From Thiobacillus sp. (GTDB taxonomy: Bacteria; Pseudomonadota; Gammaproteobacteria; Burkholderiales; Thiobacillaceae): 64,000 nt of DNA. The stretch is taken from assembly GCA_018263115.1 (NCBI GenBank), contig JADFDC010000004.1:1-64000 (forward strand), given 5' to 3'. Below, in pieces: positions 18,040 to 28,574 of this stretch. The notes below the pieces were generated by a model. It did not search any database and had not been told where the DNA came from. It was given only the letters and a program-made list of their open reading frames with translations. A program made the position numbers and the translations under genes. Each line of letters begins with the position of its first letter. The first letter of the stretch is position 1.

Positions 18040-18999
18040 ATGCGCGCCTGGCTGCTTCCCGAAAACATCGAAGACGTATTGCCTCCCAAAGCCTGGAGGC
18101 TGGAAGAAGTTCGCCGGGCCATGCTGGATATGTGCCGCGAGCGCGGTTATGAACTGGTTGTGCCGCCATTGATCGAGTATCTTGATTCGCTGCTGACTGG
18201 CACGGGCACTGATCTGGATCTCAAGACCTTCAAGCTGGTCGATCAGCTTTCCGGCAGGCTGATGGGAGTGCGTGCTGATATCACGCCGCAAGTGGCGCGC
18301 ATTGACGCCCATCTGTTGGGCAAGAATGCAATCAACCGGCTTTGCTATGTTGGCAGTGTGCTGCATGCCGTGCCGGATGGCGTCTATCACTCCCGCGAGC
18401 CGATTCAGCTTGGCGCGGAGCTCTATGGTCTGGCTGGCGTTGAAGGTGACCTGGAAATTTTACGACTGATGCTGGATGCGCTTGATGCTGCGGGGCAGGG
18501 CAGGGTGCAGCTGGATATTGGCCATGTCGGTATTTACCGTGCGCTGGCGGCAGAATCCAATTTGTCTGGCGAAACAGAACAATTGATGTTCGAAGCCCTG
18601 CAATCCAAAGCCCGGGATGATGTGGCCCGTCTTGCCGACGGCTTGCGTGACGATTTAAGCAATGCGCTGGTGGCGCTGACGGATTTGTATGGAGACGCGT
18701 CCATGCTGGGAGAAGCGCGCAAGCGGCTTCCCAGGTTGCCAGCCATCAGCCAGGCGCTGGATACGCTGGAAACTCTGGCCGATGAATTCTCCGGCCAGGA
18801 TGTGGGGATGGCATTCGATCTTGCCGAACTGCGGGGTTACGGTTATCACAGCGGCGTGGTGTTTTCTGCTTATGCTGGCGGTCGCAGCCGGGCCATTGCG
18901 CTGGGAGGGAGATATGACGAAGTTGGCAAGGTGTTTGGCAGGGCACGTCCCGCAACGGGATTCAGTCTTGATTTGAGGGAACTCATCGAAGCCGCTTGA
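18040..18999 (+). CDS. hisZ: ATP phosphoribosyltransferase regulatory subunit HisZ
   Basis: A paralogue of histidyl-tRNA synthetase that lacks aminoacylation activity and pairs with the short HisG to catalyse the first step of histidine synthesis. The N-terminus LLPENIEDVLPPKAWRLEE and the class II motif 2 region (VRADITPQVARID) are typical. The protein has 319 residues, shorter than the ~380 common in beta-proteobacteria; it stops just after ATGFSLDLRELIEA, where longer versions continue with a C-terminal domain. No obvious frameshifted continuation is visible in the 80 bases before purA. hisG is not in the window. Confidence 0.93.
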   Translation: MRAWLLPENIEDVLPPKAWRLEEVRRAMLDMCRERGYELVVPPLIEYLDSLLTGTGTDLDLKTFKLVDQLSGRLMGVRADITPQVARIDAHLLGKNAINRLCYVGSVLHAVPDGVYHSREPIQLGAELYGLAGVEGDLEILRLMLDALDAAGQGRVQLDIGHVGIYRALAAESNLSGETEQLMFEALQSKARDDVARLADGLRDDLSNALVALTDLYGDASMLGEARKRLPRLPAISQALDTLETLADEFSGQDVGMAFDLAELRGYGYHSGVVFSAYAGGRSRAIALGGRYDEVGKVFGRARPATGFSLDLRELIEAA

Positions 19000-19057
19000 T
19001 GCGAGTGCCAGTTCGGCGTGGTCAGGATCGAAGAATTTCAAGAAGTTTGATATTTGA

Positions 19058-20374
<1,317 letters not shown>

Positions 20375-20393
20375 GGGGTTCGCGCTGGTAATG

Positions 20394-20421
20394 AAAAAGC
20401 CGGGTAACAACCCGGCTTTTT
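20394..20421 (+). terminator. Rho-independent terminator of purA
   Basis: A perfect hairpin: AAAAAGCCGGG at 20394-20404 pairs with CCCGGCTTTTT at 20411-20421 around a 6-base loop, followed by further T residues. The stem has A-tract and T-tract flanks on both sides, so it may also stop transcription of the convergent cytochrome gene ending at 20444. Confidence 0.93.
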
Positions 20422-20443
20422 TCTTGACTTCTTAACCTGCCAT

Positions 20444-21238
20444 TCAGCAGTTTGTTTGCGTGCTGGGCTTGCCGCCTATCATGGGCAACTGGCCGCCGCA
20501 CTCGACGATGTCTTCCGGCACTTTGTAGACCCACATCTGGTACATGGAAGTAATCCACTGAATCGCGAACGAGACGCCCATCAGCGCGCCGCTGCCAATC
20601 ACAAGCCAGGCGAAACCGGGCCACAGCTTGGTGAGATACCAGGACGTTATGTCCAACAGAATGCTGAGGAACGGAACGACAATCACCACGCATTTCAGCC
20701 ACAGCGGACGCATGTAGGCATGCGCGAAAATCGAGCTGACGATGAAGAAGATGAAGGTAATGCCGAACAGGTGAATGTGAGATACGCGAACCAGCGTGCC
20801 AATGCTCATTCCATCATCCTTGGCAACCAGCTTGCTGACGTCGTCATAGTTGGTCAGGTTGGGTTGATGGGGGTTGGAACCGTTATGGCAGGCTATGCAG
20901 CGGGTATCCATGATGGACTTGATCTTGGTATCGTAGCCTTCCTTGGCGCCGCCTTCATGTGCCCACTTTAGAATGACCTGGCGCTCTTCGGCCGGCAACA
21001 TGCCTTGCATGGGACCATTCAGAGCGGATTCCAGACGCGTGCCGCCTTCCTTGCCGCTGTATGCAATACGCAGATCATCGGCGGAAAGAGATGGGTTGCC
21101 ATCGCGGCCGGCGTGGACCGTGAATACCTGAATCATGGCAAACAGATAGCCAGTGCCCAGTACCAGCAGCGTCATGGTGAAAACCATGCGCATGGACAGT
21201 GGCAGAAAACTGAAATGAAGAAAGCGGTTCCCGTTCAT
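20444..21238 (-). CDS. Membrane-bound monoheme c-type cytochrome, uncharacterised
   Basis: A 264-residue protein with one c-type heme site, CIACH at residues 114-118. A transmembrane helix lies at about 17-38, a periplasmic heme domain at about 40-150, and three further hydrophobic helices at about 155-176, 181-201 and 208-231. Histidines within SHIHLFG and FAHAY at the second and third hydrophobic segments could ligate a b-type heme. No well-known family is recognised. The likely role is electron transfer between the quinone pool and periplasmic carriers. It is co-oriented with a cytochrome lipoprotein gene 24 bases upstream, and both require the ccm system encoded nearby. Confidence 0.8.
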   Translation of the reverse strand: MNGNRFLHFSFLPLSMRMVFTMTLLVLGTGYLFAMIQVFTVHAGRDGNPSLSADDLRIAYSGKEGGTRLESALNGPMQGMLPAEERQVILKWAHEGGAKEGYDTKIKSIMDTRCIACHNGSNPHQPNLTNYDDVSKLVAKDDGMSIGTLVRVSHIHLFGITFIFFIVSSIFAHAYMRPLWLKCVVIVVPFLSILLDITSWYLTKLWPGFAWLVIGSGALMGVSFAIQWITSMYQMWVYKVPEDIVECGGQLPMIGGKPSTQTNC

Positions 21239-21262
21239 GATGAAAATCCTGCGAAGTTTGAA

Positions 21263-21652
21263 TTACTGTTCCTTGGCGCCCTGATCGATCCAGTCCTTGA
21301 TCTTGCTGATGGTTTCATCTGGCAAGGGCGCCTTGTCGTGCGGCATGCGCAAGGAAGGATCGGCCTTGTTGCTGACAAGGCGGTACAGGGTGCTGTTGAT
21401 GGATTGTCCTGGAATGACCACCGGCCCGAATCGAGTGCCGCGCATGGTGGCGGCATAGGTGTCCATCAAGAGGCCGGACTTCTCGGTACCAGAACCGCCT
21501 TCCTTGTGACATTCAACGCAATGCTGATCGAGAATGGGTTTGATATCAGCCTGGTAGGTCAAGACTTTGGGGGCATCCTTGCCGCATCCAGACAGCAAAA
21601 CAGCGGCTGCGAAACCGGCAGTGGCCAAAGCCATAAAATGTTTTGTGGGCAT
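21263..21652 (-). CDS. Monoheme c-type cytochrome lipoprotein
   Basis: A 129-residue exported protein. The signal peptide ends in lipobox LSGC (Cys23), so it should be lipid-anchored on the periplasmic side. One heme motif, CVECH, is at residues 45-49, and RMPHDKAPLPDE supplies a probable Met ligand, as in cytochromes related to the PSCyt1/c553 type. The Shine-Dalgarno AAAGGAGCC precedes the ATG. It is the first gene of a two-gene unit with the membrane cytochrome downstream; together they probably form an electron-transfer module of unknown donor and acceptor. Confidence 0.85.
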   Translation of the reverse strand: MPTKHFMALATAGFAAAVLLSGCGKDAPKVLTYQADIKPILDQHCVECHKEGGSGTEKSGLLMDTYAATMRGTRFGPVVIPGQSINSTLYRLVSNKADPSLRMPHDKAPLPDETISKIKDWIDQGAKEQ

Positions 21653-21690
21653 GGTGGCTCCTTTGATTATTTATGTATAAGTAACGGCTA

Positions 21691-21731
21691 ATATATTGAA
21701 TGGCTTTAGGATGCGCAAGTCTTTTTGTCAA
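21691..21731 (-). promoter_or_regulatory. Possible sigma70 promoter elements upstream of the cytochrome pair
   Basis: On the minus strand an exact TTGACA lies at 21731-21726, but the hexamer 17 bases downstream (TAAAGC) is a poor -10. An alternative pairs TATATT (21696-21691) with TTGCGC 17 bases upstream. Either would start transcription 20-60 bases before the cytochrome lipoprotein gene. The assignment is tentative. Confidence 0.35.
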
Positions 21732-21865
21732 AAATGATACAAAAAAGCATTATGTGTTGCTTTTTGCCCATGGCATGGCTGCCTGGCAGGTGGACTGAGG
21801 AAGCATGGCATAATTGGACACAAAGAAAAAAAGGCAACTCGAAGCTGCCTTTTGATTTCAATCAG

Positions 21866-21950
<85 letters not shown>

Positions 21951-21984
21951 GCGGAAGCCGCGTATTTTAAGGAAAGCACACAAA

Positions 21985-24258
21985 TTGTCAACGAAGAAAT
22001 CCGGCCGCAGTTGCGGCAAAGGGACTGAATTCAAGGGTTTGCGCGCCCAGGATCCCTATCTTGAACGAGAAAAAGCCAAATATGGTCAACCGCTCCCATC
22101 ACGTGAGTTTATTCGCCAGGTTTTGGAGCATGAAGGCAGGCCGCTGTCATTTGGTTCGCTTGCGGGTCTGTTAAGCATCAAGGAAGACGAACTGCCGCTG
22201 TTCCAGCGCCGTCTCGGCGCCATGGCACGTGATGGCGACCTTATGCAGAATCGCCGCGAAGAGTGGTGTCTCCCGAGCAAGCTCGACCTGCTTCGCGGCA
22301 AGGTTCAAGGCCATCCGGATGGATTCGGATTCGTAACCCCTGAAGAAGGTGGTGAGGATTTGTTTCTTTCGCCCAAGGAAATGCATCAGGTACTGAATGG
22401 TGACCGCGTGCTGGTGCGTGTTTCCGGTATCGACCGGCGCGGGCGCCGCGAAGGGAAAATCGTCGAAGTGCTTGAGCGCGGCCTGAAAACTGTCGTGGGG
22501 CGCTATTACCAGGAACACGGTGTTGGATTTCTGGTCGCGGAAAACCGGCGCATCAATCAGGACATTTTGATCCCGCGTGAACACGCAGCCAACGCGCAGC
22601 ATGGACAGGTCGTCACCGCCGAGATCATAGGCTGGCCCAGCAAGCATTCCGAAGCGATCGGGAAAATCATTGAAGTGTTGGGCGACTTTACCGGCCCGGG
22701 CATGGAAATCGAGATCGCGCTACGGAAGCATGATTTGCCACATGTGTTCCCACCCGAAGTGGAAACACAGGCAAAGAAATTGCCGAAAAAGGTGTTGAAA
22801 AAGGATTGGGAAGGCCGCGAGGATCTGACTCAAGTACCGCTGGTTACCATTGACGGTGAAACCGCACGCGACTTTGACGATGCTGTGTATTGTGAAAAAC
22901 AGGGACGAGGCTGGCGGCTGGTGGTGGCAATTGCGGATGTATCGCACTATGTGAAGCCCGGCGAGCCCCTGGATAGCGAAGGGTACTCACGAGGGAACTC
23001 GGTATATTTTCCGCGCCGGGTCATTCCCATGCTGCCGGAGGAGTTGTCCAACGGATTGTGTTCACTCAATCCGCAGGTAGAACGGTTGTGCATGGTGTGC
23101 GATGTCAACATCGACGCGCAGGGCAACCTCAATGATTACCGGTTTTATCCTGCCGTGATGTTCTCGCATGCGCGCCTGACGTACGAGCAGGTGTGGGGCT
23201 GGCTGTCGGGCGAATCCAACCCGGGCAAGGAACACAAAGCCCTGATGCCGCATTTGCAGAATCTGGAAAAACTGTTTCACCTGCTGCTGAAGAACCGTCA
23301 GAAACGTGGCGCGATTGATTTCGAGAGTGCGGAGACGCGCATGTTCTTTGATGACGCCGGCAAGATCACCCGGATCGCGCCCGTGCAACGCAACGATGCG
23401 CACAAGCTGATCGAAGAATGCATGCTGGCGGCTAACACCTGCGCGGCGGATTTTTTACTCAGGCAGCACATTCCCGGGCTTTACCGGATTCACGAAGGCC
23501 CCACGCCGGAGAAACTCCAGGCACTGCGTGGATTCATGGGCGAATTCGGTTTGCAGCTCGGCGGCGGCGATGACCCACAGGCCAGGGATTACGCGGCCTT
23601 GCTGGAAAAGATCAAACCGCGTCCCGATGCGCAACTGCTGCAAACCGTGATGCTTCGTTCGCTGAAACAGGCCATGTACAGCCCGGACAATGCCGGGCAC
23701 TTCGGACTGGCCTACGATCATTACACCCATTTCACCTCACCCATCCGGCGTTACCCGGACTTGCTGGTACATCGTGCCATCAAGGCGGGGTTGAAGAAGG
23801 AAAAGCCAGCAAAGCAGCCTCTGGCAGAAATCGGCATGCACTGCTCCGCCACCGAACGCCGGGCTGACGAAGCCACCCGCGATGTTGAAGCCTGGCTCAA
23901 GACCTACTACATGCGCGATCACATCGGCAATGTTTATGAAGGGACGGTTTCCTCAACGACCAGCTTCGGCATATTTGTCGCGCTGGATGAAATCTTCGTC
24001 GAAGGTCTGGTGCATGTGACCGAACTTGGGCAGGACTATTTTCATTATGACCAGACCAAGCACTGGCTGATCGGCGAGCGCACCGGCAAGCGTTTTCGGC
24101 TGGGCGATCGTGTCACGGTGAAAGTGGTTCGCGCCGATATCGAAACCAGCAAGATCGATTTCACGCTGGTGGAGAAGTCGGATACGATCAAACCCGCAGA
24201 TAATCAGGTCAGGAAGAGTGCCCGGGCAAAAGGCAAGGCAACGGCGAAATCTAGGTAG
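21985..24258 (+). CDS. rnr: Ribonuclease R
   Basis: 3'-5' exoribonuclease of about 757 residues that degrades structured RNA and assists trans-translation. It has N-terminal winged-helix and cold-shock OB domains (GHPDGFGFVTPEEGGEDLFLS), a central RNB catalytic domain with TARDFDDAVY acidic residues and HFTSPIRRYPDL, a C-terminal S1 domain and a basic Lys/Ala tail. The start is taken as the TTG at 21985, preceded by AAGGAAAG with suitable spacing. An apparent extension further upstream would read through the antisense of tRNA-Leu and is rejected. Its stop directly abuts the convergent ccmI stop. Confidence 0.95.
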   Translation: MSTKKSGRSCGKGTEFKGLRAQDPYLEREKAKYGQPLPSREFIRQVLEHEGRPLSFGSLAGLLSIKEDELPLFQRRLGAMARDGDLMQNRREEWCLPSKLDLLRGKVQGHPDGFGFVTPEEGGEDLFLSPKEMHQVLNGDRVLVRVSGIDRRGRREGKIVEVLERGLKTVVGRYYQEHGVGFLVAENRRINQDILIPREHAANAQHGQVVTAEIIGWPSKHSEAIGKIIEVLGDFTGPGMEIEIALRKHDLPHVFPPEVETQAKKLPKKVLKKDWEGREDLTQVPLVTIDGETARDFDDAVYCEKQGRGWRLVVAIADVSHYVKPGEPLDSEGYSRGNSVYFPRRVIPMLPEELSNGLCSLNPQVERLCMVCDVNIDAQGNLNDYRFYPAVMFSHARLTYEQVWGWLSGESNPGKEHKALMPHLQNLEKLFHLLLKNRQKRGAIDFESAETRMFFDDAGKITRIAPVQRNDAHKLIEECMLAANTCAADFLLRQHIPGLYRIHEGPTPEKLQALRGFMGEFGLQLGGGDDPQARDYAALLEKIKPRPDAQLLQTVMLRSLKQAMYSPDNAGHFGLAYDHYTHFTSPIRRYPDLLVHRAIKAGLKKEKPAKQPLAEIGMHCSATERRADEATRDVEAWLKTYYMRDHIGNVYEGTVSSTTSFGIFVALDEIFVEGLVHVTELGQDYFHYDQTKHWLIGERTGKRFRLGDRVTVKVVRADIETSKIDFTLVEKSDTIKPADNQVRKSARAKGKATAKSR

Positions 24259-25506
24259 TCAAGGTCTGACCGTATCGATTACCAGCTTGATGTCCTTGGC
24301 GCCGACCTTGACCGGAGTCAGCATGCCTTCAAGGTCGCCGCTTTTGGCCATTGCTTCTCCTGTTAGCGAGATGCGTGCGGTAAGGGTGACTTCCTTGAAT
24401 GAAGACAGGCGCATTTCCGGGTTCATGGCCATGGTGTCGTTCAATTCGAATACCAGGGGCAGCTTGCCTGCTTCGGACCGGATCGCGGCAACCGGCATTC
24501 CACCTTCAAGCGGTTTGGCGAAGAGGAATATTGCGGCATTGGCAGGTACCTTACCCTTCAGCGCTGGGCTGATGTCTACCGTACCATTGATGGTCTGGAT
24601 GACGACTTTGTCCGATCCCAGCACCTTGTCCAGAGGCTTGCCAAAAGCCGTTTCCGCGCGTTCCTTGGCTTCCTTCATGGCCATGGCGATGTCCATCGCA
24701 TAGGGCGACTCAGGTGGCAGCTGATTGAGAAGCTGTTTCCAGTAATAGGCGGCCTGGGCAAAATTGTTTTCCTGAAATGCGCCGATGCCGGCGAGTTCGA
24801 GCGCCTTGGGCTCCTTGGGGTTTATTGCCAATGCCTGGCGAATGAGTTCGGCGGGCTGGCCCTGCATGACGCGGCCATTGAGTATGGCCAGCGATTCTGC
24901 ATAGCCAGCGAGGGCAGTGGCATTCTTGGGCTGCAGCTGCACCGCTTTGGCATATGCCTTGTTCGATTCCGGCCATTGCTCCATGACGGAATGGGTCTTC
25001 GCCAGCATCAGCCAGGCTTCAGCGTCGTTTGGATTCTCTTCAGTTTTATTGCGGATTTTTTCCAGCATGGCGGAGAAATCGCCGTGCTGTCCGGCGGCCA
25101 TCGGCTGCTGGGCGGCCTGTTCAATGGCCCACGGGTTGCCAATCAGAAAATAAATGCCAAAAGCAAGTAGAGGAATGGCAACGCCTAATGCAATGCCGAG
25201 CTTTTTGCCGCCCTTGTTGAAAACGGGCTGATCCTCATCCGAAAGCGCGTCCTCGGCAAGACGATTTTCCAGTTCAAGCTTGGCTGCGTCAAACTGGTCC
25301 TTATCAAATGCCCCCTCTGCATATTCGGCTTCCAGATCGCAAAGCTGGTCGCGATAAACATCGATATTGACCTGTCTGCGTTGCTGAAGCAGTGAGGTGG
25401 AACGGGAACGCAACAACGGGGGCAGCACAAATACCAGTGCCAGTAATGCCAGGCCAAGCGTAAAAACCCAAAAGAGGGGCGGGAAATCAAGCAAGTTCAA
25501 GTTCAA
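24259..25506 (-). CDS. ccmI: Cytochrome c biogenesis protein CcmI
   Basis: A 415-residue apocytochrome chaperone of the System I heme ligation complex. Two transmembrane helices (about residues 10-30 and 106-125) enclose a cytoplasmic charged loop with a leucine-zipper-like stretch. TPR motifs follow in the periplasm (about 150-300), and a C-terminal beta-rich domain (about 310-415) resembles the extended CcmI of beta-proteobacteria. CcmI hands apocytochrome C-termini to CcmF/CcmH. It is the last gene of the ccmABCDEFGHI cluster and its stop codon abuts the rnr stop. Confidence 0.92.
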   Translation of the reverse strand: MNLNLLDFPPLFWVFTLGLALLALVFVLPPLLRSRSTSLLQQRRQVNIDVYRDQLCDLEAEYAEGAFDKDQFDAAKLELENRLAEDALSDEDQPVFNKGGKKLGIALGVAIPLLAFGIYFLIGNPWAIEQAAQQPMAAGQHGDFSAMLEKIRNKTEENPNDAEAWLMLAKTHSVMEQWPESNKAYAKAVQLQPKNATALAGYAESLAILNGRVMQGQPAELIRQALAINPKEPKALELAGIGAFQENNFAQAAYYWKQLLNQLPPESPYAMDIAMAMKEAKERAETAFGKPLDKVLGSDKVVIQTINGTVDISPALKGKVPANAAIFLFAKPLEGGMPVAAIRSEAGKLPLVFELNDTMAMNPEMRLSSFKEVTLTARISLTGEAMAKSGDLEGMLTPVKVGAKDIKLVIDTVRP

Positions 25507-25542
25507 GCTGAACTCCAGGGAAAGTAGGTATGAACCGGCTGC

Positions 25543-25992
25543 TTACTGCTCAAGCAACGCGGCGGCTTTCTTCAATGCTTCGCTGTCAGGCTGGATCTGA
25601 TCCTGCATTTTGTGACGGCGTTTGAGGGTGACGTACCAGATTGTTCCGCCGATAGCCAGAAAGATCACGGGACCCAGCCACAGCAAGTAAGTGACGGGTT
25701 TGAAAGGTGGACGATAGAGCACGAAATCGCCATAGCGATCAGTCAGGTACTCGATCACCTCGGCATCATTCTTGCCGGCTTTCATTTGCTTGCGCATTTC
25801 ACGTCGCAAGTCTTCTGCCAGGTCTGCCCGAGAACCAGCCAGTGATTCGTTTTGACATACCAGACATCTGAGATCCTCGCCCAGCTTGTTGATGCGTGCC
25901 TCGACCTCCGGGTTGTCGGCGTTGGGCGCAGCTTCTCCGGCAAGGGTTGGCGCGGCAAACGCAAATGCAAACAGCAGGACAGCCAGTTTCAT
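25543..25992 (-). CDS. ccmH: Cytochrome c biogenesis protein CcmH (CcmL)
   Basis: A 149-residue thioredox protein that reduces or holds the cysteines of apocytochrome CxxCH motifs. The signal peptide is cleaved near residue 18, the family motif LRCLVCQNESLAGS places the redox cysteines at 43 and 46, and one transmembrane helix spans about 103-123. It overlaps ccmG by 4 bp. The C-terminal TPR domain found in the fused E. coli CcmH is provided separately by ccmI. Confidence 0.95.
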   Translation of the reverse strand: MKLAVLLFAFAFAAPTLAGEAAPNADNPEVEARINKLGEDLRCLVCQNESLAGSRADLAEDLRREMRKQMKAGKNDAEVIEYLTDRYGDFVLYRPPFKPVTYLLWLGPVIFLAIGGTIWYVTLKRRHKMQDQIQPDSEALKKAAALLEQ

Positions 25993-26513
25993 GTTGTTTT
26001 CTCCAGCTTGTCGAGAAGCGGCTCGAATTTTTTCTTCCAGACGGCTTCATCAATCGGGCCAATATGCTTCATGCGGATGATGCCGGCCTGGTCGATGACA
26101 AAAGTTTCGGGTGTGCCCGTCACGCCAAAATCAATACCGACACGGCCATCAAGATCATCGACCGTCACGATATATGGGCTGCCCTTCTGATTCAGCAAGG
26201 CTTCAGCTTCGCGATCCTTGTCTTTCCAGTTGAGGCCGTATATCGAAATCCCTGATTGAGCCAGTTGCATCAGGAACGGGTGTTCCGCGCGGCAGGAAAC
26301 ACACCACGGTGCCCAGATATTGAGCAGCCAGACCTTGCCCTTGGCCTGTTCCGGCGAGAAGGTTGTTCCCGGCTGGCCGATCACGGGCAGGACAAATTTT
26401 GGAGCGGGTTTGCCGATGAAGGGTGAGGGCACTTCACGTGGATTGAGATACAAACCAACATACAGAAAGCCAGCCAGAACTGCGAAGAGAATGAGTGGTA
26501 TCCAGCGTTTCAT
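25989..26513 (-). CDS. ccmG: Thiol:disulfide interchange protein CcmG (DsbE)
   Basis: A 174-residue membrane-anchored thioredoxin-like protein. An N-terminal anchor (about residues 5-22) is followed by the thioredoxin fold with active site WCVSC (Cys71 and Cys74) and GVTGTPETFVID, which contains the cis-Pro. It supplies reducing equivalents to the apocytochrome/CcmH couple. The active-site sequence differs from the usual WCxPC, having Ser in place of Pro. Overlaps of 4 bp with both ccmH and ccmF mark a tight operon. Confidence 0.95.
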   Translation of the reverse strand: MKRWIPLILFAVLAGFLYVGLYLNPREVPSPFIGKPAPKFVLPVIGQPGTTFSPEQAKGKVWLLNIWAPWCVSCRAEHPFLMQLAQSGISIYGLNWKDKDREAEALLNQKGSPYIVTVDDLDGRVGIDFGVTGTPETFVIDQAGIIRMKHIGPIDEAVWKKKFEPLLDKLEKTT

Positions 26514-28489
26514 GCGGTCGCACCTTTAGCAGCAAGCTTGTCGGTAGCCTTTTCGGCCTTTCTGAGTGCGATGCGATAGCGCCGGTCAGAAGCAGCCAGC
26601 GCCCCGCCCAAAGCCAGAAGGAACGCACCGCCCCAGAGCCAGTCCACGAATGGCTTGTGGTAGACCTTGACCGTCCAGGCGCCATTTTCCAGTTGTTCAC
26701 CCAGCGAGACGTACACATCACGGAAAATTCCGTAATCGATGCCAGCTTCCGTCATCGGCATGCCCGAGGCATTGTAGATGCGCTTCTCGGGGTGCAGCAC
26801 AAACTTGCTGCCGGATTTTTCCACTTCAACCGTGCCGCGGCCTGCCACATAGTTGGGCCCGGGTACTTCTTTCACACCCTGGAAAGTGAAACGGTAGCCC
26901 GCCAGTTCGACATGGTCGCCGACATTCATGCGCACATCACGTTCGGACTGGAAGTTTGAAACCACCGTTGCGCCGATTACTCCTACGGCCAGGCCGGCGT
27001 GGGCGATCTGCATGCCCCAATAGCCGCGCGGCAGGCTGGACAGTTTTTGCATCAGACTGCCCTGGACATTCTTCAGCCGCTCGGCAAAACCGATCAGGAT
27101 GGTAAACAGAATCCACAGCGCCAGGAACAGTCCCAGTGTGGCCATCAGATTCATGCCGCCTGTCGTGAACGGCAGGATGACTGCAACAATCAAGGCCACG
27201 GCGAAGGCCCACTTCAGCCGGCTCACCATGTCCGGCAGGCTGGCCTGTTTCCAGCGCGCGAGCGGGCCAATTCCTGTCAGGAACAGAACGGGCGAAATCA
27301 ACGGAATGAACACGGCGTTGAAGTAAGGGGGCCCGACTGAAATCTTGCCGAGTCCCAGGGCATCCATGAACAGCGGGTAAAGGGTACCCAACAGTACGGA
27401 GCCAAGTGCCGCAAGCAGCAGCACGTTATTGCCCAGCAGCAGCGCCTCGCGCGAAAACCAGCTGAATGCGCCGCCGGTCATGAGACGCGGCGCGCGCCAT
27501 GCATACAACGCCAGCGAGCCGCCGATGACAACACCCAGAAAGGACAGGATGAATACGCCGCGGCCTGGGTCGGTGGCGAAGGCGTGTACCGAGGACAGCA
27601 CCCCGGAGCGCACAAGGAAGGTGCCCAGCAGACTGAGTGAGAAAGCGGTAATGGCCAGCAACACTGTCCAGCTTTTGAACGCGCCGCGCTTTTCGGTGAC
27701 GGCTAGCGAGTGGATCAGCGCAGTACCTGCCAACCAGGGCATGAAGGATGCATTTTCGGTCGGGTCCCAGAACCACCAGCCGCCCCAGCCCAGTTCGTAA
27801 TAAGCCCACCAGCTGCCCAGCGCGGTGCCCATGGTCAGGAACATCCACGCTACGGTTGTCCAGGGGCGTGACCAGCGCGCCCATGCGACATCCAGCTTTC
27901 CGGACAGCAGCGCGGCAATGGCGAAGGCAAACGCCACTGAAAATCCGACATAGCCCATGTACAGCATGGGCGGATGAATCACCATGCCCATGTCCTGCAA
28001 CAGCGGGTTCAAATCGGAACCGTCCGGCGGCATCGGGATCAGCCGCAGGAAGGGGTTGGAGGTGGCCAGCATGAATGCAAGAAAGCCCACGCTGATCAAG
28101 CCCATGACGCCAATGACGCGGGACGCCATGTCTTCGGGCAAGTGACGGGAAAACACGGTTACGGCCACGGTCCAGAAGGAAAGTATCAAGGTCCACAACA
28201 GCAAGGAGCCTTCGTGCGAACCCCAAGTGGCGGTGAAACGATAAATTTCAGGCAGTTGCGAGAAAGAGTTTCTGGCAACGTTTTCTACGCTGAAATCGTT
28301 GTTGAGGAACGACCAGGCGAGACAGCCAAAGGCAAAGGCTACAAAAACGAACTGGCCCTGCGCGGCCGGTCGGGCGACGCCCATCAGCGTGGCATTGCCG
28401 CGATGCGCGCCAATGAGCGGCAGAATGCCCTGCGTCAATGCCAGCAATAGCGCAACGACAAGAGCGAAATGGCCTAATTCTGGAATCAT
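26510..28489 (-). CDS. ccmF: Heme lyase CcmF
   Basis: A 659-residue polytopic membrane protein that attaches heme to apocytochromes. It contains the WWD heme-handling domain (GWGGWWFWDPTENASFMPW) flanked by conserved histidines, about 14-15 hydrophobic helices, and a periplasmic domain near the C-terminus (about 530-620). It acts with CcmH and CcmI. An 85-base gap to ccmE contains a small GCCTC-GAGGC hairpin at 28511-28525. The cluster has a single ccmF and no separate NrfE-type lyase, which matters for the CxxCK heme of the octaheme reductase. Confidence 0.97.
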   Translation of the reverse strand: MIPELGHFALVVALLLALTQGILPLIGAHRGNATLMGVARPAAQGQFVFVAFAFGCLAWSFLNNDFSVENVARNSFSQLPEIYRFTATWGSHEGSLLLWTLILSFWTVAVTVFSRHLPEDMASRVIGVMGLISVGFLAFMLATSNPFLRLIPMPPDGSDLNPLLQDMGMVIHPPMLYMGYVGFSVAFAFAIAALLSGKLDVAWARWSRPWTTVAWMFLTMGTALGSWWAYYELGWGGWWFWDPTENASFMPWLAGTALIHSLAVTEKRGAFKSWTVLLAITAFSLSLLGTFLVRSGVLSSVHAFATDPGRGVFILSFLGVVIGGSLALYAWRAPRLMTGGAFSWFSREALLLGNNVLLLAALGSVLLGTLYPLFMDALGLGKISVGPPYFNAVFIPLISPVLFLTGIGPLARWKQASLPDMVSRLKWAFAVALIVAVILPFTTGGMNLMATLGLFLALWILFTILIGFAERLKNVQGSLMQKLSSLPRGYWGMQIAHAGLAVGVIGATVVSNFQSERDVRMNVGDHVELAGYRFTFQGVKEVPGPNYVAGRGTVEVEKSGSKFVLHPEKRIYNASGMPMTEAGIDYGIFRDVYVSLGEQLENGAWTVKVYHKPFVDWLWGGAFLLALGGALAASDRRYRIALRKAEKATDKLAAKGATA

Positions 28490-28574
28490 GTCTCCACCTA
28501 CTTTAATGTGGCCTCTACAAGAGGCAGTTGTTTTTATGAGGTTAATTTCACCGGGATTTTATTTAGCCAAGGCT

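Noticed and set aside
16978-18390. A 470-codon minus-strand open frame across hflC, DUF2065 and hisZ
   Set aside because: It crosses three confidently assigned genes and their boundaries, which a real gene would not do.
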